A stretch of 64,000 nucleotides of DNA from contig OU452204.1 in NCBI GenBank assembly GCA_911728435.2, forward strand, positions 15,500,001 to 15,564,000. Direction: 5' to 3'. How positions within the stretch are numbered: the first letter of the stretch is position 1; each line of letters opens with the position of its first letter. The translations under genes and the position numbers were made by a program. This stretch comes from Apoderus coryli. Its lineage: Eukaryota > Arthropoda > Insecta > Coleoptera > Attelabidae. The notes beneath the pieces are model-generated. The model saw only the letters and a list, made by a program, of their open reading frames with translations, was not told where the DNA came from and did not search any database. Shown piece by piece: positions 1-11,380 of the stretch.

Positions 1-590
1 ATTACATAATGAAGGATATCCCAAAAGATTATTTTCAACAATAAGTGACAATAAAAAAAATATTTTATATAATTTATAAAATCTAAATTCATTAATTTAC
101 ATAATTCGCGAGGCGGATTAAAATTTTAGTAATAATATACAATATATTTAACAGTAAATTTTGTTTCGCAGCCAAATCTGCTCATGGGTGAATTTTATCT
201 GACTTATTTCATTATTCATTATTGGGTATTATAGCGTTTTATATTATTTTTACCTCCATGATTGTTCAGATTTTATTAATGTGTACCAACAACAATGCAT
301 AATAATTATAAAATAATCCTTTAACTGTTGCCGCTGATAGCAAAAATGTTGCAATTGAGGCTCTTATAAAAGAGTTATAAAATATGTTTATAACAGTTTT
401 ATAGTAGTTCTACAAATATTTCGGTTTGTTCTAGTAACAGAGCTATAATAAAACTGTTTTATTTGATTTTTATTAGATATTTATAAACGTTCTAAAAACT
501 ATTGTATAATAGCAACAAGCAACATTTATAGAACCGTTAACGAGTCGATTTGTTTTATAAATCTGCGCCTTTTTCGTGTTTATAAGGCGC
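1..590. other. AT-rich sequence without a gene
   Basis: No convincing coding signal on either strand. From about 360 onward the sequence is rich in TTATAAAA-like words that recur in both orientations, suggesting the edge of an old repeat. Nothing else can be assigned. Confidence 0.5.
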
Positions 591-658
591 GTAAGAACGT
601 TGTGAAAATGTTTATAAAACTGGCTGTTTTATAAAATATATTTTATAAACGTTCTTAC
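591..658. repeat. Short inverted repeat next to a mariner fragment
   Basis: GTAAGAACGTT at 591-601 is repeated as its reverse complement at 648-658, with TTTATAAAAC-type sequence between. It lies just upstream of the truncated mariner coding piece. Its relation to that element is unknown; it could be part of a small MITE. Confidence 0.45.
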
Positions 659-681
659 AGCAATTAAAAAAGTTAAATTGT

Positions 682-1062
682 TAGTTGGGTGGTGACGAAA
701 CATGGGTGGCCTACGTCACACCAGAATCGAAACAACAATCCATGGAATGGCGACATTCATCATCACCCAAAAGAGTGAAGTTAAAGCAAACAATTTCTGC
801 CCGGAAAATCATGTGCACAGTTTTTTGGGACACAAAAGGAGTATTGCTAGTGGAGTTTCTGCCTCGTAATGAGACAATCAATGCAGCGTCTTATTGTGAG
901 ACATTGAACAATCTGCGTCGTGCAATCCAGAACAAAAGACGTTGCAAGTTGAGTAAGTGGTTAACAAGTCAGGCGGCAGAATTTTATGAGGAGGGTATTC
1001 AAAAACTGGTGCCACATTATGACAAGTGCCTCAATATTCACGGAAATTATGTAGAAAAGTAG
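682..1062 (+). pseudogene. Mariner transposase fragment with internal deletion
   Basis: The frame reads GGDETWVAYVTPESKQQS, the mariner motif that carries the first catalytic aspartate, then FWDTKGVLLVEF, typical of the strand that follows. The middle of the catalytic domain is missing. The frame jumps from the NNLRRAIQNKRR region straight to the C-terminal SQAAEFYEEGIQKLV and NIHGNYVEK, so the second aspartate block (HHDN) and third block (SPDL) are deleted. The HTH DNA-binding half is also absent upstream. A stop codon closes the frame at the normal mariner C-terminus. It cannot encode an active enzyme. Confidence 0.9.
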
Positions 1063-1439
1063 ATTAAGGTACAGGCTTTCATGTAAAAATAAAATTATTG
1101 CGATATCTTTGCACCTCTTTTTTTAATTCCAAAACGGTACTTACTTAAAAAACATGCCTTGTATATATACAGACAGGCAATATACCAGTGAGACGAGCGG
1201 AACACGTTTGTTTTCGTTTTGAGCGGGAATTATTTTGTGACAAGTGTAAGTATATAATATAATATTTTTGTTTTTAAAATGGCAAAACAGTTATACATTC
1301 AACATTAATTGTTAATATATAAAGGATTTTTCAAATATTGTAGGGCATGTATTGTTATGAAAAGTTAAAAGGGTACGCCTATGGACTGCTGAGGTCGGTA
1401 TCGACATTACAAAGGGATATAGAGTTGTGGTATTTTATA
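1063..1439. other. Mariner 3' flank and unassigned AT-rich DNA
   Basis: The first 80 bases are probably the 3' untranslated end of the mariner fragment, but no opposing TIR is visible. The rest has no recognisable coding signal. Confidence 0.4.
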
Positions 1440-2044
1440 TCAACTTAAATTAAGATTAAAAAGACTATACCAGTATGTTGTGACTAAGATAGGCGAGTCT
1501 AGTTTGGGCACTATGGGTAGTAGAGTTCCCCAAGGCTTTGTTTTGGTATCTTACATTTTGTATATACCCTTCCAACGTCGCTTGTTGTCTGCCAAATTGT
1601 AGGTCTTATTTTTATGCAGATGAGACCCAGTTGCGGTTTTCTTTTATACATCCTACTAAATCAAACGTAATAATCTTTGGTAAAAAAGAAGCTAATACTC
1701 GTAGTAGAACAACAGTTACGCATTCGGATTAAAATAATCTCTTGTCCATTATTGGAGCAGTGTCCAAATAGATATTGACGGAGGCATTTATTAAATGAAA
1801 AGTTGAAAATTACCTCAGTTTTGTCACGCGTTAACTTTTATGATTCACTGTATGTCCTTGTCTGATCTTAGACAAGGAAATAATTGACCGCGTCCAAAAA
1901 AACTGTCTTTACGAAATTAGAAAACACCTGCCGATTAGTCACAAGCTGCTTGATGCGGGTTGGCTGAATGTGGCAGATAGACGCGAGCTTCATTCTGCTA
2001 TTCTGTACCATTCAGTATTATTTAACAAATATCTGCGTACATAA
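1440..2044 (+). pseudogene. Non-LTR retrotransposon RT remnant (CR1/Jockey group)
   Basis: Three blocks of a non-LTR RT appear in order but in different frames. First is the palm motif GSRVPQGF (consensus GVPQGSVLGP) near 1513. Then comes YADETQLRFS near 1615, corresponding to YADDTQL with the second catalytic D changed to E, followed by KSNVIIFGKK. Last is a thumb/C-terminal block at 1883-2044 containing ISHKLLDAGWLNVADRRELH, which ends at a TAA. Frameshifts separate the blocks and parts of the palm are deleted. This is a dead 5'-truncated copy. Confidence 0.85.
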
Positions 2045-2062
2045 ACAACCTTCCAAAGGAGA

Positions 2063-2200
2063 CATGCAACGATAGATCATACACAAACAAAAGAATTAAA
2101 AGAGGGCCCAACACACTACCCTGTGGTGTACCAATATTATTATCTTTGAAAGAGGATGTCTGTGAGAATGTTCAGTAAACAACAAATACTGCTGTGCTTT
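2063..2200 (-). pseudogene. Non-LTR RT palm fragment
   Basis: Read on the minus strand, the sequence gives GTPQGSVLGPLLILLFVYDL, a near-consensus non-LTR RT palm block. It is preceded, after a frameshift, by a QQYLLFTEHSH stretch matching the region just upstream in such RTs. Only about 45 residues are left. It lies tail-to-tail with the plus-strand RT remnant on its left and differs from it in sequence, so it is probably a separate insertion. Confidence 0.8.
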
Positions 2201-2964
2201 TAAATACATTTTTTTTATTATTTTAATTATACACACAGTCTTGAGTGAGTATTTTGCTCACTGCCAAAAAAGAGCAAAATTATTTCAAGCATTCGCTGAT
2301 TGATGAACCATATTATTTTGACCACCATGTATATTACAATTCTACCTTTAAAGTGCTCACTCAACACAACTTGTGCACATTAGATAATAAAAGGAAAGCA
2401 CGAGAAATAAGAGAAAATGCGTAAATCTTAAGGCTGTTTTCTTCTCTACGTAAAAGCTACTCTAGTTGGTCTCTATGGAAACAGTGACTGAAGTTATTAC
2501 TGTATGCCACAGAGGTGATCAGATGGTAGATTAGATTTGTTTCGCCACGCATTGAGGACTTTTCAATATAATTGACGTGTTTGTGTTTTTGGTGGTAACA
2601 AAAATAAATTGGACGCAAAAATTAAACAGAAAAATTGGGGATACAAAATTATCCACAAATTATAAACTTTAGTAGGGATACGGTTCTTATGAAAAGATTA
2701 ATAAAAATATGTGTTTTAGGATTTTACTAGTATTGCCTGCTTTTTTTTGTTCGTTGGTTTCACGATCTAGATTTCTTATACAGTCCAATTTTATTTAGAT
2801 AAATAATAGTTTTTATTTATTCCTGTCAATCTCTAACGACTTTAACTAACCACTTTACCTACTGCAAGTCACTAGGTAAAAGAAAGAAGTACTTTTATTT
2901 ATTAATCTAACTTTCTTGGATATTTTTTATTATTACAACGTATATCACATAACGGGTCATACAA
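2201..2964. other. AT-rich sequence, nothing recognised
   Basis: No coding, RNA or repeat signal that I can support. Confidence 0.4.
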
Positions 2965-3277
2965 GAAGGTAAGGACCGGCCGCCTGTTTTGTCTTTGCTA
3001 GCTTTGGATTCGTTTCGTCGATTGCTGTCTACTCAGTTGATTGTCTTTTGGATTCTGGTGTGTAATAGTGAAGCCATGTTTCCCCATTGTCACATATCGA
3101 CGATGGAATTCCATTTTATTGCGGTTTAACAGCGCCAAATACTCCTCTGGAGCATCAATCCGTTGTTTGGTCGACTGTGAGCTCACGCGGCACCCACTTT
3201 GCACTTTGCCGCATACCCAAACGTTCGTGTAAAATGGTAAAAACACTACCATCTGATATCTTTACAATGTCAGCAAC
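2965..3277 (-). pseudogene. Mariner transposase fragment with frameshift at the first catalytic Asp
   Basis: Minus-strand reading from about 3277 gives ADIVKISDGSVFTILHERLG, then MRQSAKWVPRELTVDQ, the second helix-turn-helix and linker of mariner transposases. After a frameshift come RNKMEFHRRYVTM and then, one frame away, ETWLHYYTPESKRQS. The codon that should be the first catalytic Asp (DETW) has lost a base, so the frame breaks exactly there. An in-frame stop follows in the next block. The rest of the catalytic domain is missing. Confidence 0.88.
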
Positions 3278-3341
3278 TTAACTTTAGTTAAAATTAAAAA
3301 ATAAACTATCATTTTTCATGATAACTGTGCTTACCTGATGT

Positions 3342-3364
3342 CAGCGTAAATATAATTTACGCTG
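3342..3364. repeat. Perfect short hairpin
   Basis: CAGCGTAAAT and ATTTACGCTG form 10-bp perfect inverted arms around the loop ATA. No function assigned. It may be the terminus or centre of a small inverted-repeat element. Confidence 0.6.
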
Positions 3365-3564
3365 CTGATGTGTACTACTTCCACTTGCTTCTTCCAAAAA
3401 GAGGGAAATACCTATAGGTATATAAATTAAGTATGTTAAATAGGTGTATAGGATCAAGCCTGCTTCAGATGAAGACGAAATTCAAAATTACAGTTTTATG
3501 GTAAAGCAGGTTGAAAATTAAGTATACATTAATTTATAGTTTAAATTTTATATGGAGAAAAATA

Positions 3565-4368
3565 ATTATACAATAAAATAATAATAATAATAAATGCTTT
3601 ATTGTGCAAAATAGCCAAATGACAAAACCAAACAATAAATTTTACAATATTTTACATAACCTAGTACAGTTAAGTTCAGTCCTGAGGCCATCAATACAAA
3701 GGAAATGAGATTTGGCATATGCCACTCTTCCACTCATTCCAAAATAAATCATAAACTAAAAAGAAAGAAAGAACACGCCAAATACTACTTGTCCAGTGCT
3801 ATGGAAAAAGTCTGCGCTTCAATTCACGCCTAAAACCAACCAAAGGCATATCTAGAAATTCCAGCAGTTTATTTAAAAGTTTCGGCCCGTTATACGCAAA
3901 TCATCCTTCAAATTTGTACGTAGAATGTTGTGAAATTGTATACAAGTTGAAGCGCAGACCCAGTCCGTGAACATCAAATCTTCTTAAAAGTACATTAAAT
4001 AAATACTGAGGCTATGAGACGTAACTACTTTGTACAGTAAAACAGAGTACAGATAATCAAATCTAACCGCCAGACTAGGTTCTGCAAGCTTTGTTAAAAA
4101 TGGTGTAATATGAGCCGCAAATGGAACGGAACAGATGAATCTTACGCACGCGTTTTGAATTCTCTGAATTCTAGCTTTATTATAATTAGGCAAGTAATAA
4201 TAATACACTTGGGAACAGTAGTCAAGGTGCGGATATATCAAGGATTTAACAAGAAGCAACTTTGTATTTTCATCCAAAATATATTTTAGATGGTACATAC
4301 ATTTGATCCTACAAAACGAATTTTTATATAACTGACAACAGTGGTCACTAAAACTTAATGTGGAATCA
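3565..4368 (-). pseudogene. 3' end of a CR1-like non-LTR retrotransposon
   Basis: The minus strand encodes the C-terminal half of a non-LTR RT. From 4368 it reads IDSTLSFSDHCCQLYKNSF, then KLLLVKSLIYPHLDYCSQVY, RIQRIQNACVRFI and, after a frameshift, FAYNGPKLLNKLLEFLD and a stop at 3799-3801. One internal stop (TGA) lies in the last block. The 3' untranslated part runs to a (ATT)n tail at about 3565-3598 preceded by AATAAA, the 3' signature seen also at 16440 and 47265. Residues upstream of the thumb are missing, as expected for 5' truncation during target-primed reverse transcription. Confidence 0.88.
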
Positions 4369-4374
4369 ATTAAT

Positions 4375-4432
4375 TTGATTGATTATTTAGGTGAAGCGTT
4401 GCTTCACTTGCTTCATAGGACAAGCCGCCACT
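4375..4432 (-). mobile_element. Terminal fragment of a hAT-like element
   Basis: On the minus strand the sequence starts CAGTGGCGGCTTGTCC, a terminus common to insect hAT non-autonomous elements, followed by a short palindrome (GTGAAGC/GCTTCAC). The other end is not found, so the copy is truncated against the neighbouring non-LTR element. Assignment rests only on the terminal motif. Confidence 0.45.
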
Positions 4433-5079
4433 GACTTATTGAATGACCTAATTTATTTTCTCATTCATCAAGCTGAATTGTAATTAATTTTATGATTTGA
4501 AGAATTTCGGTGGCATAACCAAGAGAACAATATAAAAAAATTTGTCCTGCAAAATATATATTTTGAGTTAATCTACATCTGCTGTGAAGCGACAATTTAT
4601 GTGACTAAAGCTTTAGTAAAATGTTCCAGTTGTAACATTTCCTTCTTTAAGTTGTAAGGACTTTCAACAAAGGATTCTACGTTAACAAAGAAATACTGAT
4701 GATAAAGTCCCCGTGAGCAGGAAGAATGTATTTATGGCTATAATTTTTATGAGCTTTCATTCTTTTCTTTCTACTCTGTTTTCTTTCTTTTGTATTTACG
4801 AGCAGGACACGTGGAAAATATTTGTAACAATGCTGAAAACAAAATCTGTAGAAGAGAGCTATATGGGGAGGAATGGAATCAAAATATACAGTGAGAGGAA
4901 CATGCAATAATAATAAAACACCCTACTAATTTTGATCTACCCTTGTTGATTGGTTTGTCACTTTTGACAGAAAGAAGTTTGTTAAAATGGAGCATAGACA
5001 GTGAACATTGCTGTCATAATTAATTTCAATGTCACACACATAATATGTACAAAAAATTTACGATTTGTTGAGTAAACTA
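4433..5079. other. No gene recognised
   Basis: A 60-75-codon frame is open on both strands around 4677-4910 but resembles nothing I know and has low-complexity composition. Confidence 0.35.
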
Positions 5080-5560
5080 TTAGGTCATTCAATGAGTCCG
5101 TAGGATGCCACATAGATGGCGTTACTAGAATTTTTTTCATATGATTTTTTATTTAGTACTAACCTTCAAACGATACTTGTATAAATTTGACAGCAATCTG
5201 ACTTTTGATTCGTGAGAAAATGGAATTAATTCCTAGTACGTCTACTGTTGCAAGATTAGCTATGGAAAGTTCAAAAGTGAAGGTTGTATTCGAAGTTTGC
5301 ACGAAAAAAGGAAAAGGGCAGCCACAGCGTAAACAAATAACAAAATTGAAACAATTTTATTACACGTAGAAGAAAATAAAAATATTTCTACAAATGAAAT
5401 AGCCCAAATGACTAATGTAAATCAAACTTCCGCAATGAGGTCTTTAAAAAAATAAAAATATGTTTCGTATAAATATCATAATCATCAGGAACTGCAGCAA
5501 GGTGATAAAGAAAAAAGAATGGGATTTTGCTTGACATTATTTGAAAACAAAACATTAACC
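5080..5560 (+). pseudogene. 5' part of a Tc1/mariner-superfamily transposon
   Basis: A TA followed by TTAGGTCATTCAATGAGTCC at about 5080 looks like the left terminus. An ATG at 5220 opens a frame that ends at 5367. After a frameshift the frame gives NISTNEIAQMTNVNQTSAM and RSLKK, then a stop, then YKYHNHQELQQGDKEKRMGF. This matches the helix-turn-helix and linker (YK....QEL...D...R..FC) that precede the DDE domain in this superfamily. The catalytic domain is absent, so this is a deletion derivative. Confidence 0.7.
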
Positions 5561-5645
5561 ATAATTTATTTATCCTCTACATTTTTAAAATGTTAGTAAA
5601 TGGCTTAAAATGGTTTGAATTGAAAAAACAAATATATATCCACAT

Positions 5646-6387
5646 ACAGTGTGTCCCCGGATCGACGCAACGATAGGTGAAAACAGCTGAAATTTGTTGA
5701 GTTGAAACTTTATCTTCTGGGGTTCAGCCCTGCTTGGATAGAAACTAATTTGTGCCATAATTTTAATTTCGAAAAATCAAGTGTGCTTTGAAAATTTCCA
5801 AAAAACTTTTTTTTCTCACCAGTAAAATGATTGATTTCTAGGAGTTACGAAAAAATTTTATTAAGAAATGGTGTTCAGAAATAATAAATGAGTAAGAATC
5901 CAAAATTTTAAAATCCTATGCCTACTTTGATGTTTTGCATTATTTTTATTGCACGCACCTATTGAAGATATTAAAAATTTTCGTTAAGAAAAGTTGTTTA
6001 AAATAATAAATTAAACACGATCGGTTTATAAGATCTATCAAAAAATAAAATTTATTTCAATAGTAACATTAACAACGGTTTATACAATATCTACATCAAA
6101 AAATTAATTGATTTCATTACTAACCTCAACTGAAAGATTTATTTATTCAATAAGTTCGCCGCCTTTATTCGCACATTCCTCAATGGTTTTCCGAAATGCG
6201 GTGAAAGCTGCTTATCTCCTCTAGGGGAATAGAGTTTATTGCATCAATTTGCAATAAAAATAATGCAAAACATCAAAGTAGGCATAGGATTTTAAAATTT
6301 TTGATTCTTGTTCATTTATTATTTCTGAACATCTTTTCTTAATAAATTTTTTTCGTAAATCATAGAAATCAAGCACTTTACAGGTGG
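5646..6387. mobile_element. Non-autonomous transposon with long inverted repeats
   Basis: The left end reads ACAGTGTGTCCCCGGATCG. An arm at about 5818-5953 is repeated in reverse complement at 6250-6387, over about 136 bp at roughly 90 percent identity by eye. Both arms contain AAAATCCTATGCCTACTTTG. Between them lies about 300 bp that includes the last codons of a minus-strand transposase. The right outer terminus matching ACAGTGTGTCCCC is missing. The structure fits an internally deleted transposon that kept its long TIRs and the extreme 3' end of its gene. Confidence 0.7.
6143..6245 (-). pseudogene. C-terminal stub of a transposase inside the long-TIR element
   Basis: The minus strand reads DAINSIPLEEI, then, after a frameshift, RKTIEECANKGGELIE and a TAA. 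The shape (a short helix rich in charged residues ending in GG-[EH]-x-hydrophobic before the stop) resembles the tail of Tc1/mariner-superfamily transposases. The rest of the gene has been deleted. The family assignment is inferred from position and shape, not from catalytic residues. Confidence 0.4.
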
Positions 6388-6485
6388 GAAATTTTTAGTT
6401 CCTGACTGGACTTCTGATCTACTACTCACTACTCTCAAGTTACTCGTCTGAAGGTCTTGGTTCTGAGCCTCAATTAGGGTCAGGA

Positions 6486-7137
6486 TCATTTATGTACCCA
6501 TGCTATACAAATACCTATATTATTACAAGTTCCTGAAATAAAAATCTTTGAGAAAACAATATACCTACTTGTAATTGGATTTATAAAAGTAATAGGTATG
6601 CCGTATTTGTTTTCAATGTTACATGTGTATGTTTCAAAAATAAAACTCTCAACGTAAACTAATGATATCCTTTCTAAATAGCTCTTTGTACTATATCAAA
6701 TAATGCTATAGAAGAACAATAACTTTCCAAATCCTTGTCGTAACAAAACCAATCTCAAAGTTTCCCTGCTTACAGACAGTATAAATTGGATATTTTTCTT
6801 TTAAGTTTTCAACTTTTAAAAAATAAAACAGAAAAAGTCATTAGACTGGTCAAAAGAAAGACGGTTGGATATTTTCTGCAACGTTTATTACGAAGAATTA
6901 GATTTATGACTCTAAAAGTTTCTGTTCATGGGATTTTCTACTCTCTGACACGAACACTGGTCTAGAAGGTTGATTATGTTAAATGCAACTTTTCTTTTAC
7001 TTATTTTTATGAAGAATAAAGATTACCTAATTCATATAATAATAATAAATAAATAAACTTTACGATAATATTAAACATTATCCATGCTTGAATGCTGAAA
7101 AAATAAGTTGGCAACGTAATTTTCTGCTATCGTAAAA
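6486..7137. other. AT-rich, nothing recognised
   Basis: No coding or structured feature can be supported. Confidence 0.35.
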
Positions 7138-7300
7138 ATGACGCCGAGCGGTTCTCTGGCAATAAATCACAGTGTGCAGTTTAACCTCTTTGTTTTTCCG
7201 CACGTCCGCTTCCAATTTCTCCGGGATGCCGTCCAATCTCGGTGCCTAGACGGCCGGCGTAGTTGGTCTGCGTGAAGTGAAGCTTCTCCGTGATCGGGCT
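7138..7300 (-). other. GC-rich island, possible exon or gene remnant
   Basis: This 160-bp stretch is far richer in G+C than its surroundings. On the minus strand one frame reads SPITEKLHFTQTNYAGRLGT and a neighbouring frame GIPEKLEADVRKNKEV. A single-base indel would join them. A pyrimidine-rich acceptor-like site (TTTCTCAAG) lies at the upstream edge. I do not recognise the protein. It may be a decayed host exon or captured gene fragment; a chance effect of composition is possible. Confidence 0.3.
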
Positions 7301-7469
7301 CTTGAGAAACCAAAGATTCATAGCTTTTGAAGTATTTTTCTATTTTATTTTTTAAACTACATGGGTTGATGGTATTTTTGTTTTAATGGCTTGAAAATGG
7401 AATAACGTCTCAATTTTACAATTTCCTATCTCAGCAACGACCTTTGACAAAGATTAATGTACACATTGT

Positions 7470-7766
7470 ACAGGATGGCCCAAATTAGTTGTTTTCTTAT
7501 GGGAAAATTAACCAAGGTCCTCCAGGGTGAAATTTTATGAAAAGCGCACTCATGCAACCTAAATTTGGCTATCTGTCACGGTTAAGGACGTGGCGTTTCT
7601 CAATTTTTGTCGATTTCTTTTATGGCTTATTACTTTTTGTTATTTGAGATATTTGATTTATGCAAAAACTTTCAACGTAGAATAAGATATAGTAACCTGT
7701 TTCATTACAGGGCCATTCGTAAAGTTGCTGTAACGAAAATTATTTTTTCCTTATGGGACACCCTGT
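7470..7766. mobile_element. Small MITE with ACAGG...CCTGT termini
   Basis: The element begins ACAGGATGGCCC and ends GGGACACCCTGT, imperfect inverted termini about 300 bp apart, each with TA just outside. No coding capacity. A second terminus of the same kind (GGACACCCTGT) follows at 7922-7932, so another, possibly truncated, copy lies to the right. Confidence 0.5.
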
Positions 7767-8719
7767 ATAATTTTGGATTTTCTTACAGCACCTAAAATTC
7801 CCTTTTCAAAAATATATCACGAGTTATATATATTTTTTTAAATCTACCAATATTATTTGACTTTAAGAAAATAGTCCACACAAATCAGATATGGCCAAGT
7901 CTCTAGATCTAGAACTTAGTCGGACACCCTGTACAACTGCGCACCGAGAAATTTCTTTTAAATGGACATAATTTTCTCTCCCTGAATATTCACTTAAAGA
8001 ATCTCAATAATAAGTACTTAATAGCTAAGTATAACATACAAATTCTAAAAATCTAATATGTACACATTCTACATAATATATTATTTGGATTTATTTCTTT
8101 ATTAGAACTCTATAGAGGAACCAAAAATTAATGTACATTAATTTTTGGACGAACTATAATGAAAAATATTAAAAACTATACACCCAGACCCATCTACTGT
8201 GAGTGTCGAGTATTACAATAGCATATATTCTTGCAATTTACGTTACCGGCTACGTCAGTTACGAGATTTGTCAAAAGAGGTCAGCACCAAAACAGAAACA
8301 GCTTAAAAAACGATGACTACAGCAAAAATTAATATAATATTTCACTACAGCATTGAAAGAAAATGACTACAGTATTTTCTTCGTAGAGTAGTTACCTAAT
8401 AAAGAATAAAATATTAAAAATTCAGAAATTGCTTGGCTGATTTGTTTCTATAGGATTTGGTAAACTGATTTTATATCCATCAAAGATTATTTATACCAGC
8501 ACTGGATTTTAAAAATGGATCAGGTAGGTAAGTACTTATGTATTCGCACTGAATAAATAGCAAGTTCAACACAAGAAAATTAAATTAGGGAATAAGAATT
8601 TATTTTCAGAAAAGCATAAAAATCAATGTTTATAATTATAGCTATTGTGCTATATCGTTGATTTAAATATTTCAATCAACGGCTATATATGTAGTCTGTA
8701 TTTTATAGTGGGAAATGAT
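7767..8719. other. AT-rich, includes one more ACAGGG-type terminus
   Basis: Apart from the GGACACCCTGT terminus near 7930 and a short palindrome TTAATGTACATTAA around 8140, nothing is recognised. Confidence 0.35.
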
Positions 8720-8985
8720 TGTGGGGAAACCAATACACATATGTTGGTAACAATTACTGGTTACCAACTATAAGTTGGCAGCAACAGTGAAGGGACGCAT
8801 CTAGAGAAAACATTTGATCTTTACTTCTGTTATGTTTATGGTATTGCCTAGTGTACGATATTAATATAGTTAACCGCAATATATATTTGTATTTGTTTTT
8901 ACGTGTGCGAGTATTATTTATAATAAAGATTTGTTTATTGTGATCTCAGTTCTTTAATTCATATGTGGTATATAGAAACCCCACA
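8720..8985. mobile_element. Solo LTR with 4-bp target-site duplication
   Basis: A 266-bp unit begins TGTGGGG and ends CCCCACA, the TG...CA arrangement of an LTR with 7-bp terminal inverted repeats. It is flanked on both sides by the same four bases, TGAT (8716-8719 and 8986-8989). A polyadenylation signal AATAAA sits at 8922-8927, in the position expected for the R region. No second LTR or internal gag/pol sequence is nearby, so the element has recombined down to a solo LTR. A 4-bp duplication is typical of several Ty3/gypsy lineages; that class assignment is inference. Confidence 0.75.
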
Positions 8986-11380
8986 TGATAATTGGACGTG
9001 GTGCCATCTGTTATAAAAGGATTAACTAAGATGCACCTAATTACAGGTCACTGCTATTGGTATTAGAAGGTCTTCTAGTGCCTTTTAATTTGTTTCTACA
9101 GGAGAGCCTAACGATTGATTGATTGGCAAATGGCAAAGCGTTTTTTTTTCTCTATTATTGGCCTTTACATATACGGTAATACAGCCATCTTTTTAAGATA
9201 TTTATTGTGTGAATTTGGACCTACAGTTTAGCCTGGAATCCGGACCACAGTCATCGACTGCCAGATGCCAGTACCTACGACTTTGTAGTCCATAACCACA
9301 GATTTAATAGGCCAGATGCGTAAGTAAGCGCAAAACACTGATTCAAACTCTATTTGACAGACTTATGTTGCCCACACCAATGCATTTACAAACTTGGGTG
9401 GTGTTATAAAAGATTGTCCGCACCAATAGATTTTTTAGATATTTAAGATTTAATTTATTTGTTTATTTATTAATACGATACAGTGGAAGCTTTAAATTAA
9501 TATGTTATTATTTTTTTACTGTTAGTAAAAAATATATAATTGTATATAAATTAAGAACGTGAATTAATCTGTCCTCGCTATCGAAAATGTTGTGTATAAC
9601 ATTAGAGAACAAGGCAAAACAACTACTACACTGGCTAATAGCACGACTGAAAATCTAAATTCACTTTCTTAATTAATATTTTTAGTAACAATAAAATATC
9701 TATACACAAAAAATCATATCATCATATTGAGCACCCTGTAAATAAGGACTTTTCAAAAATTACAATTTAGGATTTTTTCATGACAACAGTCTCCGGTTGC
9801 ACTAAGGCCTTATAGGCTTATATAAATATACACATAAACGAGTAACCCTGTAAGCCCCACTAGCCTGTAGAGATCATTTTCATGATCACAGTGTAGGCGC
9901 AGGCTGACTGCTTAATCTACATGGCGTATTGTTATTTATAGCGCTTAGCACTGATGCCATTTTGACAGAAATTGAATATTGTCGTATAGTTAAGTTAGAA
10001 AGAAGTGGAAGACTCCCAGAAATGGTGCAGCTCCAACTTTATGATGAGATTGATTTTGGTAAAATTTAATTGATATGAGCAAAGATTAATGTACAGTTAG
10101 TGGATGTTTTGATAGATGTGTGCGTGAAAGAATGTCAAATTTTATAGTATTGATAATAAAAGTCTGACCCTAAATGTGCAAATGTGTGGCGCCATCTAGC
10201 AGATGTCGTTAAGTTGACATTACTGCTTGGTTTGAAATACGATACTAAATAACTGTTCCCAATTTGAGCGCAATCGGATAAGTGGTTCGTAAAATACTGA
10301 GGAAAAAGTGAATTTTAGGCCCCCCTTTGAGAGGCCGCTAAGTGCCCCAAAAATTAAAATAAGATAAAACAAAAAAATATGTCTTTGTGTATTTCTCGCG
10401 GTGAATAAATGATGATGATTGGCATCATCATTCCCGAAAATCCTGTATAGAATAGCGTCTGTACTTTGAATTTTGTCCTGGCCTGTACCTATAGCTAATT
10501 ACTTAAATTATGAAAACGCTGTAGCTGTATTTCCATACTACTTTAACAAAAAAAATATGTGACTTATGTAAATTACACACATTGTGGCATTGGAAGTTTT
10601 AAATATTTAAATTTTTATCAGATTTAAAATCGAAACTTCCTATAAGTGTACAATGACGATAGCAGTTAAGGGTCTATTGAATTGTAAATTATTTCGAATA
10701 TTTTAACATTTCTTTCTACCTACCAAATTATAATATTAAAAATGACCAAATACCTGATAATATACAATACATTTGCAGCCAATTTACATTGTTTCTGATG
10801 CATTATCACAAAATTTACATTTGAATGAGTATGTTATTGTCCAAACCATGGAAAACTCAAAGCAGATGATGTAGTACGTTTTATTTTATTTTTTTCGTAT
10901 TGGAAAATAAAAACATGGTCGGCTTTTTTAACATTTATTGGTTTGCATTGAAAATCGAGATTATTTTGGAATTATAAAAACCCGATAACAAAAAAAAATG
11001 TGAATGTATTTTAATTTTAATAGTAGCTATGAAATCAACCACTTTGAGAAAAAGTTTATTAGTGTTTTTTGCAAAATTGGTAATATTTTCATAAAATTAA
11101 AAAAAAAATCAAAATCATTAAAAATGTTATTTTTGATATACCCTGTATAGTAATCGTAAATTTGGTATTTGAAGTTGTAGTTTCGACACAAGCAGACGTT
11201 TTAATAAAGAATGACTTTTTCTTCTAAATCTACAAATAAAAAAGTTTTTCCTCTTCCAAACTCTATCCGTGGACAACTTGTATGTTGGCATTATCAGCCA
11301 TTTTGGATTAGTAGTTTTTTTTGACAACTGAAAAGGTTAGTCGCTTTTTTTGTGTTCTTCGATTTTTTACTTTTGAAAAA
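8986..11380. other. Long AT-rich stretch with scattered repeat termini
   Basis: No gene is recognised over 2.4 kb. Visible details: a terminus-like CACCCTGTA near 9732, a small hairpin ATGATGAT-TGGC-ATCATCAT near 10410, and TACCCTGTATA near 11137. The last 100 bp are probably the 5' region of the mariner element that follows. A few short frames (for instance around 10020) are too short to judge. Confidence 0.4.

Noticed and set aside
3041..3281. Plus-strand open frames over the mariner fragment
   Set aside because: The minus strand encodes recognisable mariner transposase here; the plus frames are antisense shadows.
4677..4910. Overlapping frames on both strands
   Set aside because: Low-complexity content (TTTCT/AGAAA) keeps both strands open; no recognisable protein.
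6400..6485. 86-nt tRNA-leucine-like stretch with TCCTGAC...GTCAGGA ends and CTCAAGT loop
   Set aside because: The outer 7 bp pair and the size fits a leucine tRNA, but the anticodon stem does not pair, the T-arm is poor and the acceptor strands are swapped relative to a real tRNA-Leu. Probably chance.
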